64,000 bases of DNA from M3007 sp041736625 (GCA_041736625.1 JBGSTG010000117.1:12583-76582), one strand, 5' to 3'; positions 47,204 to 56,405 are shown, counted from the stretch's first letter. Program-made: numbers and translations. The notes: a model not told the origin generated them from the sequence alone.

Positions 47204-48397
47204 ATGCGACTTTGGCTACTGATCATGCTCATTACCGCCAACTCCGGAATACCCCCCAAATACGTGGAGGTGAAAGCCAGCGCTTCCGACGATGTAACCA
47301 CCGTTCTGGAACGCTACGGCCTGGATCAGTACGCCTGCAACATCGATCGCTTCTTCGAGATCAACGGCATCAAGGAGGATTACAGCATGAAGCCGGGCCG
47401 CACCTACAAACTGCCCATCGAGGTGGTGGAGTACAATGGCAAGAGCATCCGCAGTACCCTGGGCACCAACGACTGGCAGGTGGCCCTGCGCATTCAGGAG
47501 TACAACGACCAGGCCGTTGAAACCGGCTTGCGCAACGACGACTTTCGCGTGAGCAAGCTGCTCTGGGTGCCCTGGCACGCCAAAAACTGCCCCATGGAGG
47601 GTGAAGAGGCCGCAGCAGCCAAAGAGAAACCGATCGCCTCCTCCAAACCAGCTGCTACGGGCAAATACGGCGCCCGAAGCTTCCCCATTTTTGGTAAAAA
47701 CTACGCCAACACCCCTATCATCAGCCAGCACTTCAAAGGGCAGGTTTTCTATGTGGTCAGCGGGCACGGCGGACCGGACGTGGGCGCGCAGGGCAGCCGC
47801 GCAGGCCATACCCTTTGTGAAGACGAGTACGCCTACGATGTCTCCCTGCGCCTGGTGCGTCTGCTCGTTAGCCACGGCGCCACCGCTTACATGATCGTGC
47901 GCGACCCCAACGATGGCATCCGCGACGAGCAATACCTCGAACTGGACAAAGACGAGGTGGTGTGGGGCGACCTGCCCATCCCCCTCGACCAAAAGGAGCG
48001 CCTGCAACAGCGCTGCGACATCATCAATGCCCTCACAGAAAAATACGTCAAAAGCGGCGTCAAAGCCCAGACATTCGTCGAGATACACGTCGACTCCCGC
48101 ACCCGAAATCAGCGCACCGACGTGTTTTTTTACTACCGGCCCGGCAGCACGCCGAGCAAGGCGCTGGCCGAACGCTTGCACCAAACCTTTCTGCAGAAAT
48201 ACCTCAAGTTGCGCGCCGGTAAAAGCTACAACGGCAGCGTCAGCGCGCGCGACCTTTTCATGTTGCGGAACACCACCACCCCAAAAGCGGTGTACATCGA
48301 ACTGGGAAACATCCGCAACGACTGGGATCAACTGCGGCTGGTAGACCGGAACAACCGACAGGCGCTGGCCAACTGGATACTGGAGGGGATTTGGTAA
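47204..48397 (+). CDS. N-acetylmuramoyl-L-alanine amidase (Amidase_3)
   Basis: 397 residues: signal-like hydrophobic start (MRLWLLIMLITANSG), an N-terminal region (~20-125) resembling a LysM-like or cell-wall-binding domain (VTTVLERYGLDQYACNIDRF), a low-complexity linker (~130-155) and the zinc amidase domain. Zinc and catalytic residues are His188 (SGHGGPDVGA), Glu in CEDEYAYDVSLRL, His in FVEIHVDSR and Glu in AVYIELGNI. It cleaves the MurNAc-L-Ala bond in peptidoglycan, probably during daughter-cell separation. The ATG at 47204 is preferred over 47189. Confidence 0.88.
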   Translation: MRLWLLIMLITANSGIPPKYVEVKASASDDVTTVLERYGLDQYACNIDRFFEINGIKEDYSMKPGRTYKLPIEVVEYNGKSIRSTLGTNDWQVALRIQEYNDQAVETGLRNDDFRVSKLLWVPWHAKNCPMEGEEAAAAKEKPIASSKPAATGKYGARSFPIFGKNYANTPIISQHFKGQVFYVVSGHGGPDVGAQGSRAGHTLCEDEYAYDVSLRLVRLLVSHGATAYMIVRDPNDGIRDEQYLELDKDEVVWGDLPIPLDQKERLQQRCDIINALTEKYVKSGVKAQTFVEIHVDSRTRNQRTDVFFYYRPGSTPSKALAERLHQTFLQKYLKLRAGKSYNGSVSARDLFMLRNTTTPKAVYIELGNIRNDWDQLRLVDRNNRQALANWILEGIW

Positions 48398-48405
48398 ACG
48401 GCGCG

Positions 48406-49020
48406 CTACTCGTCGTCAAAGATAGCCTTCACCTCCACGCTGAGGTCCGGAAAAAGGCCCACCTGAATGATGTCCCATTCGTTGTAGAGATTCCGCAGTT
48501 GATACCGGTCGTTTTCACCCAAATCATATACTGCAATGCAGTTGATTTCCGGAAAAACGATCCAGTATTCAAGCACGCCGTTTTCTTCGTATAAAGCCAG
48601 TTTCGTCCGCTGGTCTTTTTGGCGGGTAGCCGGCGAGACAATTTCAATGATCCAGTCAGGCGCGCCGATGCAACCTTTATCATCCAGTTTTGACCGATCG
48701 CAGATGACGCACAGGTCGGGCTGCACAACCGTGTAGATATCCTTGTTCTGACGGGTTGATTTTTGCCGATCCAGCAACCGAACGTCAAACGGCGCCGCAT
48801 AAAACTGACATGGGTTCCGGGCGAAGTAGTTGACCAGCGGGTAAGTCAGGTTCATGGCTATCCGCTGATGCCGCCTGCCCGGCGCAGGAGACATATTTCG
48901 ATAAATCTTACCATTGATCAACTCAACCATCTCCTCAAATTTCCAGGTCAGGTAATCTGCGTAAGAGTACCTGGCATCAGGGTCTAGCTGGTCAATGCTG
49001 GTGATGGACAACCGGGACAT
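48406..49020 (-). CDS. Uma2 family (DUF820) endonuclease-like protein
   Basis: 204 residues with the PD-(D/E)XK-like core of the Uma2 family: ELINGKIYRNMSPAPGRRHQ near the N-terminus, VQPDLCVICDRSKLDD (Asp), and GAPDWIIEIVSPATRQKD with the E-x-S/V pattern. The biological role of this family, abundant in cyanobacteria and some Bacteroidota, is not established. It is convergent with the amidase gene, eight bases away, and carries its own -7 box. Confidence 0.85.
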   Translation of the reverse strand: MSRLSITSIDQLDPDARYSYADYLTWKFEEMVELINGKIYRNMSPAPGRRHQRIAMNLTYPLVNYFARNPCQFYAAPFDVRLLDRQKSTRQNKDIYTVVQPDLCVICDRSKLDDKGCIGAPDWIIEIVSPATRQKDQRTKLALYEENGVLEYWIVFPEINCIAVYDLGENDRYQLRNLYNEWDIIQVGLFPDLSVEVKAIFDDE

Positions 49021-49039
49021 AAATCTTTTTTTTCGATTA

Positions 49040-49047
49040 CAAAGATA
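49040..49047 (-). promoter_or_regulatory. Bacteroidota -7 box upstream of the Uma2 gene
   Basis: The reverse strand reads TATCTTTG, 20 bases before the ATG at 49020. Confidence 0.5.
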
Positions 49048-49080
49048 ATGCCCCAGCGGTTGGGTGCGCCGTGCGGGATT

Positions 49081-50625
49081 TTATTTTTTCTGGTGTGTTT
49101 CCTCCTTCTTCTCCCCATCGTCCGCCTTTTCCGCGTCTCGTCCGGCGAGATAATCGGGTAAATTCAATCCGGCCATGTTGAACAGGTCGTTCAGTGGCGG
49201 CACCGACTTCATCATGCCGGACACAAAGTTGGCGGTGCTGCCCGAGCCGTTGTTCGAGCCGCTGTCCCACACCGTAATCTTGTCGATCTTGAGGTTTTTG
49301 ACAGCTTCCACCTGGGTTTTCACCAACTCGGGCAGCTTTTCGATGAGCAGGAGCTGAAAGGCTTTGGAGGGATCTCCGCCGGCGGCGTGCACCACCTTTT
49401 CGTATCCTTCCGCCTGTTTGGTCAGTATTTCAAACAGACCTTTGGCCTCGGCCTCCATTTTGGCGAAAATGGCGTCGGCCTCGCCTTTTGCCTGTACGCG
49501 CAAGCTTTCGGCCTCTGCCTGGGCTTCGATGATGGCGCGTTGCTTGGCGATCTCGGCGGGCACCACGACGTTGGCGATCTGGGTAGAGCGCTCGCGTTCG
49601 GAGCGCGCCAACTCGGCTTTTTGTTCCGCCAGGTATGCCTCTTCGAGGGCTTTGGCCTGCTGCACTTTTTCGGCTGAAATGGCCTGCCGCAGCGATTCTG
49701 CCTCCCGTTCGCGTCGCTGAGCCTCGGATTGGGCGATGGAAATCCGGGCTTCGTTCTCCCCGTTTACGGCTATGGCATTGGCTTCGGACGTTTTTACACG
49801 GGTGTCGCGCTCGGCTTCGGCCTTGCCGATGGCCTCGTCCTTGGCGGCGGAGGCGATGCTCACTTCCCGGTCTTTCCGGGTGTTGGCGATCTGGACGTCG
49901 CGTTCTTTTTGGGTGAGGGCGATGTCGACGTCGCGCTGCTTTTGGGTGGCGGCAATTTGGACGTCTTTCTCGCGGTCGGCCACCGCCTTTCCGGTTTCCC
50001 CGATTTTTTCCTGTTCAGCAACGCTGATGATGGCTTCGTTGATGGCCTTTGCGGCGGCCTCTTTGCCTAAGGCGGCGATGTAGCCCGATTCATCGCGGAT
50101 GTCGGTGACGTTTACGTTGATCAGTTTCAGGCCAATCTTTTTGAGCTCTGTATCGATGTTTTTGGAGATGTTGTCCAGAAACTTGTCGCGGTCGGAATTG
50201 ATCTCCTCAATGGTCATGGTGGCAATCACGAGCCGCAGCTGACCGAAAAGAATGTCCTTGGACAATTCCTGTATATCGGTGGGCGACAACCCCAGCAGGC
50301 GTTCGGCAGCGTTGTTCATGCTGTCGGGCTCGGTGGAGATGGCAATGGTGAACCGGCACGGAACGTCGACCCGGATGTTCTGGCGGCTCAACGCATTCGT
50401 CAGGTTCGCCTCTATGGAAATGGGCTTCAGGTCGAGGTAGGCATAGTCCTGAATGACCGGCCAAATGAACGCGCCGCCGCCGTGGATGCAACGCGCCGAC
50501 GTGCCGCCGGTACGTCCGTAAACGACCAGGATTTTATCGGAAGGGCAGCGCTTGTAGCGCGAAATGAGCACGATGAGGGTCAGGGTGAACACCAGAACCC
50601 CGACAACGATGAGCAGGATGGGCAT
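49081..50625 (-). CDS. Flotillin/SPFH-domain membrane protein (YqiK-like)
   Basis: 514 residues: one N-terminal membrane segment (~3-20, ILLIVVGVLVFTLTLIVLI), an SPFH domain (~25-210, including CRFTIAISTEPDSMNNAAER) and a very long Ala/Glu/Lys coiled coil (~215-420) with short repeats such as DVDIALTQKERDVQIANTRK. The C-terminal part (~440-490) is glycine/serine-rich. Flotillins scaffold membrane microdomains. It follows the NfeD-like gene by four bases, the usual pairing. Confidence 0.9.
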   Translation of the reverse strand: MPILLIVVGVLVFTLTLIVLISRYKRCPSDKILVVYGRTGGTSARCIHGGGAFIWPVIQDYAYLDLKPISIEANLTNALSRQNIRVDVPCRFTIAISTEPDSMNNAAERLLGLSPTDIQELSKDILFGQLRLVIATMTIEEINSDRDKFLDNISKNIDTELKKIGLKLINVNVTDIRDESGYIAALGKEAAAKAINEAIISVAEQEKIGETGKAVADREKDVQIAATQKQRDVDIALTQKERDVQIANTRKDREVSIASAAKDEAIGKAEAERDTRVKTSEANAIAVNGENEARISIAQSEAQRREREAESLRQAISAEKVQQAKALEEAYLAEQKAELARSERERSTQIANVVVPAEIAKQRAIIEAQAEAESLRVQAKGEADAIFAKMEAEAKGLFEILTKQAEGYEKVVHAAGGDPSKAFQLLLIEKLPELVKTQVEAVKNLKIDKITVWDSGSNNGSGSTANFVSGMMKSVPPLNDLFNMAGLNLPDYLAGRDAEKADDGEKKEETHQKK

Positions 50626-50629
50626 GACT

Positions 50630-51181
50630 TCAGAGTTTTTCGACGATGAGCAAATGGTTGTTTTCTATTCCGGTGACCCGCACCAACGACCCCGTAGGCA
50701 GGGTCTCACCGTAGGTGACGGCCTCCAGCTCGTGCACGGCGCCCGAAGCGCTCACCAGCACTTTGCCCTTGCCAGTTCCGCCTCCGGGGATGGTCAGGTA
50801 CACCTCAGCTTGTTTGTACAAGGTGTTTTCAAGCTGGAAAGTATTGTCCTCGGATAATTTGTTGAGCTGGGCCAGCAACCAAAAGAACAGGAGAACAAAC
50901 ACCAGTCCGACGGCCACCGACAAGGTCAGCAAGAGCCACAGCGGGCCGACGGAGTGGTAGAATGCGATGCCCGTCCAGCTGAATCCCAGGAGAAAATTGA
51001 TCAGGTTGCGGAGGCTGAGCATCTGGACGGGCGCCTCTGCATGCACGTCGACGTCGCCGCCGCCATCGCCGTCAAAACCGGCAAACGACAATGCCGTAAG
51101 CACCAGAAAGAGCAGGCTTGAAGTCAGTGCTACGTACCACAAAGCCCTCAGCACAGGATCAAGATGACCAAGAATTTCCAT
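50630..51181 (-). CDS. NfeD-like membrane protein paired with flotillin
   Basis: 183 residues with about three membrane helices (~15-35, ~60-80, ~85-110) and a C-terminal OB-fold-like domain (~120-183, AEVYLTIPGGGTGKGKVLVS, LVRVTGIENNHLLIVEKL). This is the short NfeD/YqiJ form without a protease domain. It is read with the flotillin gene; both should sit in one membrane complex. Confidence 0.82.
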   Translation of the reverse strand: MEILGHLDPVLRALWYVALTSSLLFLVLTALSFAGFDGDGGGDVDVHAEAPVQMLSLRNLINFLLGFSWTGIAFYHSVGPLWLLLTLSVAVGLVFVLLFFWLLAQLNKLSEDNTFQLENTLYKQAEVYLTIPGGGTGKGKVLVSASGAVHELEAVTYGETLPTGSLVRVTGIENNHLLIVEKL

Positions 51182-51353
51182 AGAACAGGCTTTTTAAAAA
51201 TGGTTTCCGGACGCACTTTCCGTCCAAAGATGAAGTGATAACATTGCCCGTCCAAGTGTTGGCGTCTATTTTACTACGATCTTTGAGAAAAACTCGATGT
51301 GCGCCCTTGAATTTTCGACCAAGGTGGAACATCAATTTAATTCCAAAGCCTCT

Positions 51354-51578
51354 TCAAGAACTGCCGGTATCCTTGCGTTGGTAAGGCGTGCGCAAGTGTG
51401 TTTTCAGAAAACTATCCATAGTTTCCTGTGACCAGCCTTTTTCGTCCCAGGTTTTATCCGCCAATTGTACAACCCGTTGTAGCTTGAAGGCCAACAGAAT
51501 TTTTTTTAAATCTGCCAACTCGGCCTCTGAAAGATTATCCGCCAGAAGCTTCAATAATTCGACCTGTGCATTGCTCAT
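51354..51578 (-). CDS. Small antitoxin-like protein without a visible toxin
   Basis: About 74 residues from the ATG at 51578 (MSNAQVELLKLLADNLSEAE); an ATG at 51599 would add seven. The layout, a helical N-terminal half and a C-terminal DEKGWSQETMDSFLKTHLRT segment, resembles proteins that precede PIN-domain toxin genes in Bacteroidota and cyanobacteria. No toxin reading frame follows in the 172 bases before the NfeD-like gene. The match is from memory of the pattern and is tentative. Confidence 0.5.
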   Translation of the reverse strand: MSNAQVELLKLLADNLSEAELADLKKILLAFKLQRVVQLADKTWDEKGWSQETMDSFLKTHLRTPYQRKDTGSS

Positions 51579-51642
51579 TGTCTTCGCAGTAGGGCTCATG
51601 TAAGGTTACATTTTTATGTAAAATAGACTTTTTTCCAACCAT

Positions 51643-52245
51643 TCACAACGAACAAATCGGGCATTTTGCCGGATCATGTCCCCGCGCGGGGCAATACGTT
51701 CTTCCAAAGAAGATGATTTGCAGGTGCAGCTTGTTCCAGCTTTCCTCCGGGAAGGCCGCCTTCAGATCCCGCTCCGTTTTTTCCACGCTTTTGCCGTCGC
51801 TCAGCCCCCACCGTTGGGCCAGGCGGTGGATGTGCGTGTCCACGGGGAAAGCGGGCACGCCGAAGGCTTGGGACATGACCACAGAGGCCGTTTTGTGCCC
51901 CACCCCCGGCAAGGCTTCCAGTTCTTCAAAGGTCTGGGGGACTTTTCCGCCGTGTTTTTCCACGATGATGCGCGACAGTTCGGCGATGGCTTTCGATTTG
52001 GCGGGCGACAGTCCGCAAGGCTTGATAATCTCCCTTATTTCGTCCACCGGCACCCGCATCATGTCGTGCGGGTTGTCGGCCCGGGCGAAAAGGATGGGCG
52101 TGATCTGGTTCACCCGCTCGTCGGTGCATTGGGCAGACAGTACCACAGCCACCAGCAGCGTGTAAGGGTCGGTGTGTTGGAGCGGGATGGGGGTTTCCGG
52201 GAAGAGGTCGTCGAGGATTTGTTGGATCTGCTCCGGTTTGGTCAT
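51643..52245 (-). CDS. nth: Endonuclease III (DNA glycosylase/AP lyase)
   Basis: 200 residues from the ATG at 52245 (MTKPEQIQQILDDLFP); the frame runs 43 codons further upstream into purH, without family-like sequence. The helix-hairpin-helix is LEALPGVGHKTASVV with the catalytic Lys, and the catalytic Asp is in PVDTHIHRL. The C-terminal cysteine loop reads YCPARGHDPAKCPICSL: three cysteines (Cx9Cx2C), with no fourth, so the usual iron-sulfur cluster may be altered or absent. It removes oxidised pyrimidines. It starts four bases after purH's stop. Confidence 0.92.
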   Translation of the reverse strand: MTKPEQIQQILDDLFPETPIPLQHTDPYTLLVAVVLSAQCTDERVNQITPILFARADNPHDMMRVPVDEIREIIKPCGLSPAKSKAIAELSRIIVEKHGGKVPQTFEELEALPGVGHKTASVVMSQAFGVPAFPVDTHIHRLAQRWGLSDGKSVEKTERDLKAAFPEESWNKLHLQIIFFGRTYCPARGHDPAKCPICSL

Positions 52246-52249
52246 CCTT

Positions 52250-53776
52250 TTAATGCTTGAAGTGTCGAATGCCCGTAAAAACCATGGCCATGCCCCGGGC
52301 GTTGCACGCATCCACGCTGTCCTGATCTTTGATGGAACCGCCCGGCTGCACGATGGCGGTGATGCCTGCCTCATGGCCGATTTTCACGCAATCGGGGAAC
52401 GGGAAAAAGGCATCTGAAGCCATGACGGCGCCGGCCGGATCGAACCCGAACAGGCGGGCTTTCTCGATGGCTTGCCTGAGGGCGTCCACCCGGTTGGGTT
52501 GTCCGCATCCCATGCCGATGAGCTGGTGGTTCTTTACCAGGGCGATGGCATTGGATTTCAGGTGTTTGCAGCAACGAATGGCGAAAAGCAGCTGGTCGGC
52601 CTCGTCGGCGGCGGGCTTGCGGTCGGTTACGGGGCGCAGGTCGGCGGCCGATTCGGAAAACAGGTCGGCGTCCTGTTCCACCACCCCGTTGAGCAGGCTG
52701 CGGAAGCTGCGCGCCGGCAGTTCGAACGATTTGAGACGCAGGAGTATGCGCTGTTCCTTTTGAGAGAGCAGTTCCTGTGCGTCGGGCGCAAATGTCGGCG
52801 CGATCAGCACTTCATAGAAAAGTTTGTTGATCTCCCGGGCCGTCTCCAGATCCACAGCGGTGTTGGTGATGAAGATGCCGCCAAAAGCGGAGGTGGTGTC
52901 GCACGCCAGTGCGTCGCGCCAGGCCTGCACGGCACTTTCGCGCTGGGCCACGCCGCAGGTGTTGGTGTGTTTGAGGATGGCGAAGGTGGGCGGATCGTTG
53001 CGAAATTCGCGCATCACCTGCACGGCGGCGTCTATGTCCACCAGGTTGTTGTACGAAATGGCTTTACCGTTCAGCTTGTCGAACATCTGTTCCAGATCAC
53101 CGAAAAACACCCCCTGCTGGTGCGGATTTTCGCCATAACGCAGCGCTTCGGCCGGCCTGAAGGAATGCTGAAATACGGGTTCTGATCGGTCTTGATGAAA
53201 CCAGTTGAATATCGCGGTGTCGTAATGGGCGGTAGCGCGGAAGGCACGCCGGGCCAACTCAAGGCGCTGTGCGTGCGTCAACATCCCGTCTGTCGCATTC
53301 AAGTACTCCAGGAAAAGGCTGTACTCGGCCTGCGAGGCCACCACAGCCACATCGTGGTGGTTTTTGGCGGCTGCGCGGATGAGGGACACCCCGCCGATGT
53401 CAATTTTTTCGATGATGGCCTGCTCGTCGGCCGTTTGGGCCACCGTATCTTCAAAAGGGTACAGGTCTACAATGACCGCGTCCATGGCCGGAATGTTGTA
53501 CTGCTCCAGTTGGGCCTGGTGATCCGGTGTGCGGCGCGCCAGCAGCCCCCCGAATACCGCCGGGTGGAGGGTTTTCACCCGTCCGTCGAGGATACTGGGG
53601 TAACCCGTGAGCGACTCGACCGACGTAACCGGGATGCCTAGCTGCTCGATGAAAGCCTGTGTGCCGCCGGTGCTGTACAGGGTCACCTGAAGCGCGTGCA
53701 GGCGGCGGATGATGGGTTCGAGGCCTGCTTTGGAGTAAACCGAAACGAGGGCCGAGCGTATGGGGGCTGGTTGCAT
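52250..53776 (-). CDS. purH: Bifunctional AICAR formyltransferase/IMP cyclohydrolase
   Basis: 508-residue bifunctional enzyme of the last two steps of IMP synthesis. The N-terminal cyclohydrolase domain (1-~195) shows SVYSKAGLEPIIRRLHA, STGGTQAFIEQLG and VKTLHPAVFGGLLARR. The formyltransferase domain carries LRYGENPHQQGVF, NNLVDIDAAVQVM, LKHTNTCGVA and DAFFPFPDCVKIGHEAGI. Close to nth and folD on the same strand; folD supplies the formyl-folate donor. Confidence 0.96.
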   Translation of the reverse strand: MQPAPIRSALVSVYSKAGLEPIIRRLHALQVTLYSTGGTQAFIEQLGIPVTSVESLTGYPSILDGRVKTLHPAVFGGLLARRTPDHQAQLEQYNIPAMDAVIVDLYPFEDTVAQTADEQAIIEKIDIGGVSLIRAAAKNHHDVAVVASQAEYSLFLEYLNATDGMLTHAQRLELARRAFRATAHYDTAIFNWFHQDRSEPVFQHSFRPAEALRYGENPHQQGVFFGDLEQMFDKLNGKAISYNNLVDIDAAVQVMREFRNDPPTFAILKHTNTCGVAQRESAVQAWRDALACDTTSAFGGIFITNTAVDLETAREINKLFYEVLIAPTFAPDAQELLSQKEQRILLRLKSFELPARSFRSLLNGVVEQDADLFSESAADLRPVTDRKPAADEADQLLFAIRCCKHLKSNAIALVKNHQLIGMGCGQPNRVDALRQAIEKARLFGFDPAGAVMASDAFFPFPDCVKIGHEAGITAIVQPGGSIKDQDSVDACNARGMAMVFTGIRHFKH

Positions 53777-53804
53777 GGAAAGATGAGAGTGGTTTGAAAG
53801 GCCG

Positions 53805-53812
53805 CAAAGGTA
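53805..53812 (-). promoter_or_regulatory. Bacteroidota -7 box upstream of purH
   Basis: The reverse strand reads TACCTTTG, 29 bases before the purH ATG, in the 43-bp gap after folD. Confidence 0.5.
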
Positions 53813-53819
53813 ATGGATT

Positions 53820-54689
53820 CTAAACGGGTCGGCAGGCTTTGAGCGTATTCATCAGCAAAGCCGTGACCGTCATGAGCCCTACCCCGCCGGGAACGGGCGT
53901 AATGTAGCTGCACCGGGGTTCGGCGGAGGGGAAATGGACGTCGCCCACCAGGCGGAACCCCGACTTTTTCGTTTCATCGGCCACCCGGTTGATGCCCACG
54001 TCGATGACCACGGCGCCCTCCCGGAGCCAGTCCCCCTGAATAAACTCCGGAATGCCGATGGCGGCAACCACGATGTCGGCGCGGCGAACTTCCGCCGGCA
54101 AGTCCCGGGTGCGCGAATGGGTGAGGGTCACGGTGCAGTCGCCCGGATACCCTTTGCGGGAGAGCAGGAGGCTCATGGGCGTACCCACGATGTTGCTGCG
54201 GCCCACCACCACGGCGTGCCGCCCGGCGGTAGGGATCTCATAGCGGCGGATCATTTCCAGGATGCCCATGGGGGTGGCGGGCAGGAAAGCGTCGAGCCCC
54301 TGGGCCATACGACCAAAATTAACCGGGTGAAAGCCGTCTACGTCTTTGGCAGGATCGATCGCCAGCGTGACCTTTTCGGCGTCGATGTGTTTGGGCAGCG
54401 GCAACTGGACGATGAACCCGTCGACGTCCGGGTCGAGGTTCAGGTTTTGAATGACTTCCAGGAGGTGCACCTCCGGCGTATCTTCGGGGAGTGGAATGAG
54501 CGTGCTTTTGAAGCCCACTTGTTCGCAAGACCGGATTTTGCTGTTTACGTACACGTGGCTTGCCGGATTTTGGCCGACCAGCACGGCTGCCAGGTGCGGC
54601 GTTTTCAGGCCGAGGGCGCGCCTGTTTTCCACCTCGGTCGCCAATTCGGCCTTGATGGTTTCGGATAGTTGTTTTCCGTCGAGTAGCAT
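53820..54689 (-). CDS. folD: Methylenetetrahydrofolate dehydrogenase/cyclohydrolase
   Basis: 289 residues converting 5,10-methylene-THF to 10-formyl-THF. Active-site segments: ASHVYVNSKIRSCEQVGF with the YxxxK pair, GFIVQLPLPKHID, DVDGFHPVNFGRM, and the Rossmann motif VVVGRSNIVGTPMSLLL. The C-terminus ITPVPGGVGLMTVTALLMNT is invariant-like. The ATG at 54689 (MLLDGKQLSETIKAEL) is the family start. Confidence 0.96.
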   Translation of the reverse strand: MLLDGKQLSETIKAELATEVENRRALGLKTPHLAAVLVGQNPASHVYVNSKIRSCEQVGFKSTLIPLPEDTPEVHLLEVIQNLNLDPDVDGFIVQLPLPKHIDAEKVTLAIDPAKDVDGFHPVNFGRMAQGLDAFLPATPMGILEMIRRYEIPTAGRHAVVVGRSNIVGTPMSLLLSRKGYPGDCTVTLTHSRTRDLPAEVRRADIVVAAIGIPEFIQGDWLREGAVVIDVGINRVADETKKSGFRLVGDVHFPSAEPRCSYITPVPGGVGLMTVTALLMNTLKACRPV

Positions 54690-54845
54690 AATCGGGGGGT
54701 TGTGTGTACGGCGCAACCGATGGGGTTTGGCCGATTTTAAAGGGTTTGTTTTGGCTGTTAAAAAGGTGTTGATCGTTTAGGGTTCAAAAATCTTTTGCCG
54801 GATTGTGCTTTGCGTTTGAGCGGGCGCAAATCATCACATTTCGCC

Positions 54846-54853
54846 TACCTTTG
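54846..54853 (+). promoter_or_regulatory. Bacteroidota -7 box upstream of nuoA
   Basis: TACCTTTG, 83 bases before the nuoA ATG, in the divergent folD-nuoA gap. It is probably the main nuo operon promoter. Confidence 0.5.
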
Positions 54854-54935
54854 CGCCGCGGGTAAAAATGCCTGCAATTTTATGAACCGTCCGGCATTCC
54901 AGACGTTTCAAAGCAAACCTATTACAAACAACAAC

Positions 54936-55298
54936 ATGGAGCCGTCCGGTTATTTTCCCGTTGTATTGCAGGCTTTGGTGGCCATTGGATTCGTGGTTTT
55001 TGTGCTGATCGTGACGCACCTGTTGGGTCCGTTCCGGCACAGCAAGCGCAAAGATGAGACATTTGAGTGTGGTATCGAAGTGCAAGGCAATGCCCGCTTC
55101 CCCGTTTCCATCAAATACCTGATGACGGCCATCCTGTTTGTGCTGTTTGACGTGGAAGTGATCTTTTTTTACCCCTACGCCGTGAATTTCAAGGCCATGG
55201 GAATGGAGGGGTTTCTGGCCGTTCTCCTGTTTGTCGGCATTTTTCTCGCCGGGTACTATTACATTTTAAAAAAAGGCGCATTGGAATGGGACCGCTAA
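54936..55298 (+). CDS. nuoA: NADH-quinone oxidoreductase subunit A
   Basis: 120-residue membrane subunit of complex I with three helices. The ATG at 54936 (MEPSGYFPVVLQALVAIGFV) gives the family length; the frame extends 47 codons into the promoter region. The conserved loop is KDETFECGIEVQGNARFPVS with the essential Cys and Glu, followed by YLMTAILFVLFDVEVIFFYP. First gene of the nuo operon. Confidence 0.95.
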   Translation: MEPSGYFPVVLQALVAIGFVVFVLIVTHLLGPFRHSKRKDETFECGIEVQGNARFPVSIKYLMTAILFVLFDVEVIFFYPYAVNFKAMGMEGFLAVLLFVGIFLAGYYYILKKGALEWDR

Positions 55299-55335
55299 GG
55301 TCCGATTTTAAGGGCGTCAACAAACTTTTCAGGAC

Positions 55336-55875
55336 ATGTCGGTAAAAACTGCACCCATGCCCGAAGGATACGGCGGAGAAGGATTCTTTGCCACCTCGCT
55401 CTCCAAAGCCATCGGATTGGCCCGCGCCAACTCGGTGTGGCCGCTGCCTTTCGCCACCTCGTGTTGCGGCATTGAGTTCATGGCGACCATGGGCACCAAC
55501 TACGACCTGGCGCGTTTCGGCATGGAACGCCTGTCGTTTTCGCCGCGTCAGGCCGATCTGCTGATGGTCATGGGCACCATCGCCAAAAAGATGGGCCCCA
55601 TCCTCAAACAGGTGTACACCCAAATGGCTGAACCCAAATGGGTGATCGCCGTGGGCGCCTGCGCCAGCTCGGGCGGCATATTCGACACCTATTCGGTGCT
55701 GCAGGGCATAGACAAGGTCATTCCGGTGGACGTATACGTACCCGGTTGCCCGCCCCGCCCGGAGCAGATCATCGATGGTGTCATGAAAATCCAGGAGTTG
55801 GTGAAAAACGAACCCCTGCGCCGCCGCTATTCGCCGGAATACCAGCATTTGATGGAAAAATACCAGATCGGGTAA
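55336..55875 (+). CDS. nuoB: NADH-quinone oxidoreductase subunit B
   Basis: 179-residue subunit carrying the terminal N2 iron-sulfur cluster next to the quinone site. The ligand cysteines are in TSCCGIEFMA, VGACASSGG and VPGCPPRPEQII. Its stop overlaps the nuoC start by one base (TAATG). Confidence 0.96.
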   Translation: MSVKTAPMPEGYGGEGFFATSLSKAIGLARANSVWPLPFATSCCGIEFMATMGTNYDLARFGMERLSFSPRQADLLMVMGTIAKKMGPILKQVYTQMAEPKWVIAVGACASSGGIFDTYSVLQGIDKVIPVDVYVPGCPPRPEQIIDGVMKIQELVKNEPLRRRYSPEYQHLMEKYQIG

Positions 55876-56405
55876 TGAAACTGACCAACGACATCGTACT
55901 CTCCATCCTCAAGCGCCGATTCCCGGATGCTGTGCTTGACCACAGCGAACCGCACGGCATGCTGACGCTGGAAACCACGCGCGATCAGATCATTCCGATG
56001 TTGGATTTCGTAAAACACGATGCCGACCTGCAGGTGAATTTTCTGACTTCGCTTTGCGGTATCCATTACCCCGACGACGCGGGGAAGGAGTTGGGCGTTG
56101 TTTACCATCTGCACAGCTTCCGGAACAATTTCCGCTTTCGCGTCAAAGTATTTTTTCCGATCAACGACCCGGTCATACCCACCGCCACCACCGTTTGGCC
56201 TGCCGCCAACTGGATGGAACGCGAAACGTACGACTTCTTTGGCGTACTGTTCACCGGCCATCCCAACCTCACGCGCATCCTCAACGTGGAAGACCTCGAC
56301 GTTTTTCCCCTGCGCAAGGAATACCGCCTGGAGGACGGCACTCGAACCGATAAAGATGACCGCTTCTTCGGCCGTGAAGGACACGTGGGGCGGGAATTTG
56401 ATTAA
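55875..56405 (+). CDS. nuoC: NADH-quinone oxidoreductase subunit C
   Basis: 176-residue hydrophilic subunit (30-kDa type) stabilising the NuoBCD module. Conserved parts: FLTSLCGIHYPD, YHLHSFRNNFRFRVKVFF and the signature ERETYDFFGVLFTGHPNLTR followed by ILNVED. A 307-bp repeat element starts on the base after its stop, separating it from nuoD. Confidence 0.95.
   Translation: MKLTNDIVLSILKRRFPDAVLDHSEPHGMLTLETTRDQIIPMLDFVKHDADLQVNFLTSLCGIHYPDDAGKELGVVYHLHSFRNNFRFRVKVFFPINDPVIPTATTVWPAANWMERETYDFFGVLFTGHPNLTRILNVEDLDVFPLRKEYRLEDGTRTDKDDRFFGREGHVGREFD

Noticed and set aside
54795..54935. N-terminal extension of nuoA by 47 residues
   Set aside because: It would contain the TACCTTTG promoter box and gives a protein longer than the family. 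The ATG at 54936 gives the usual 120 residues.
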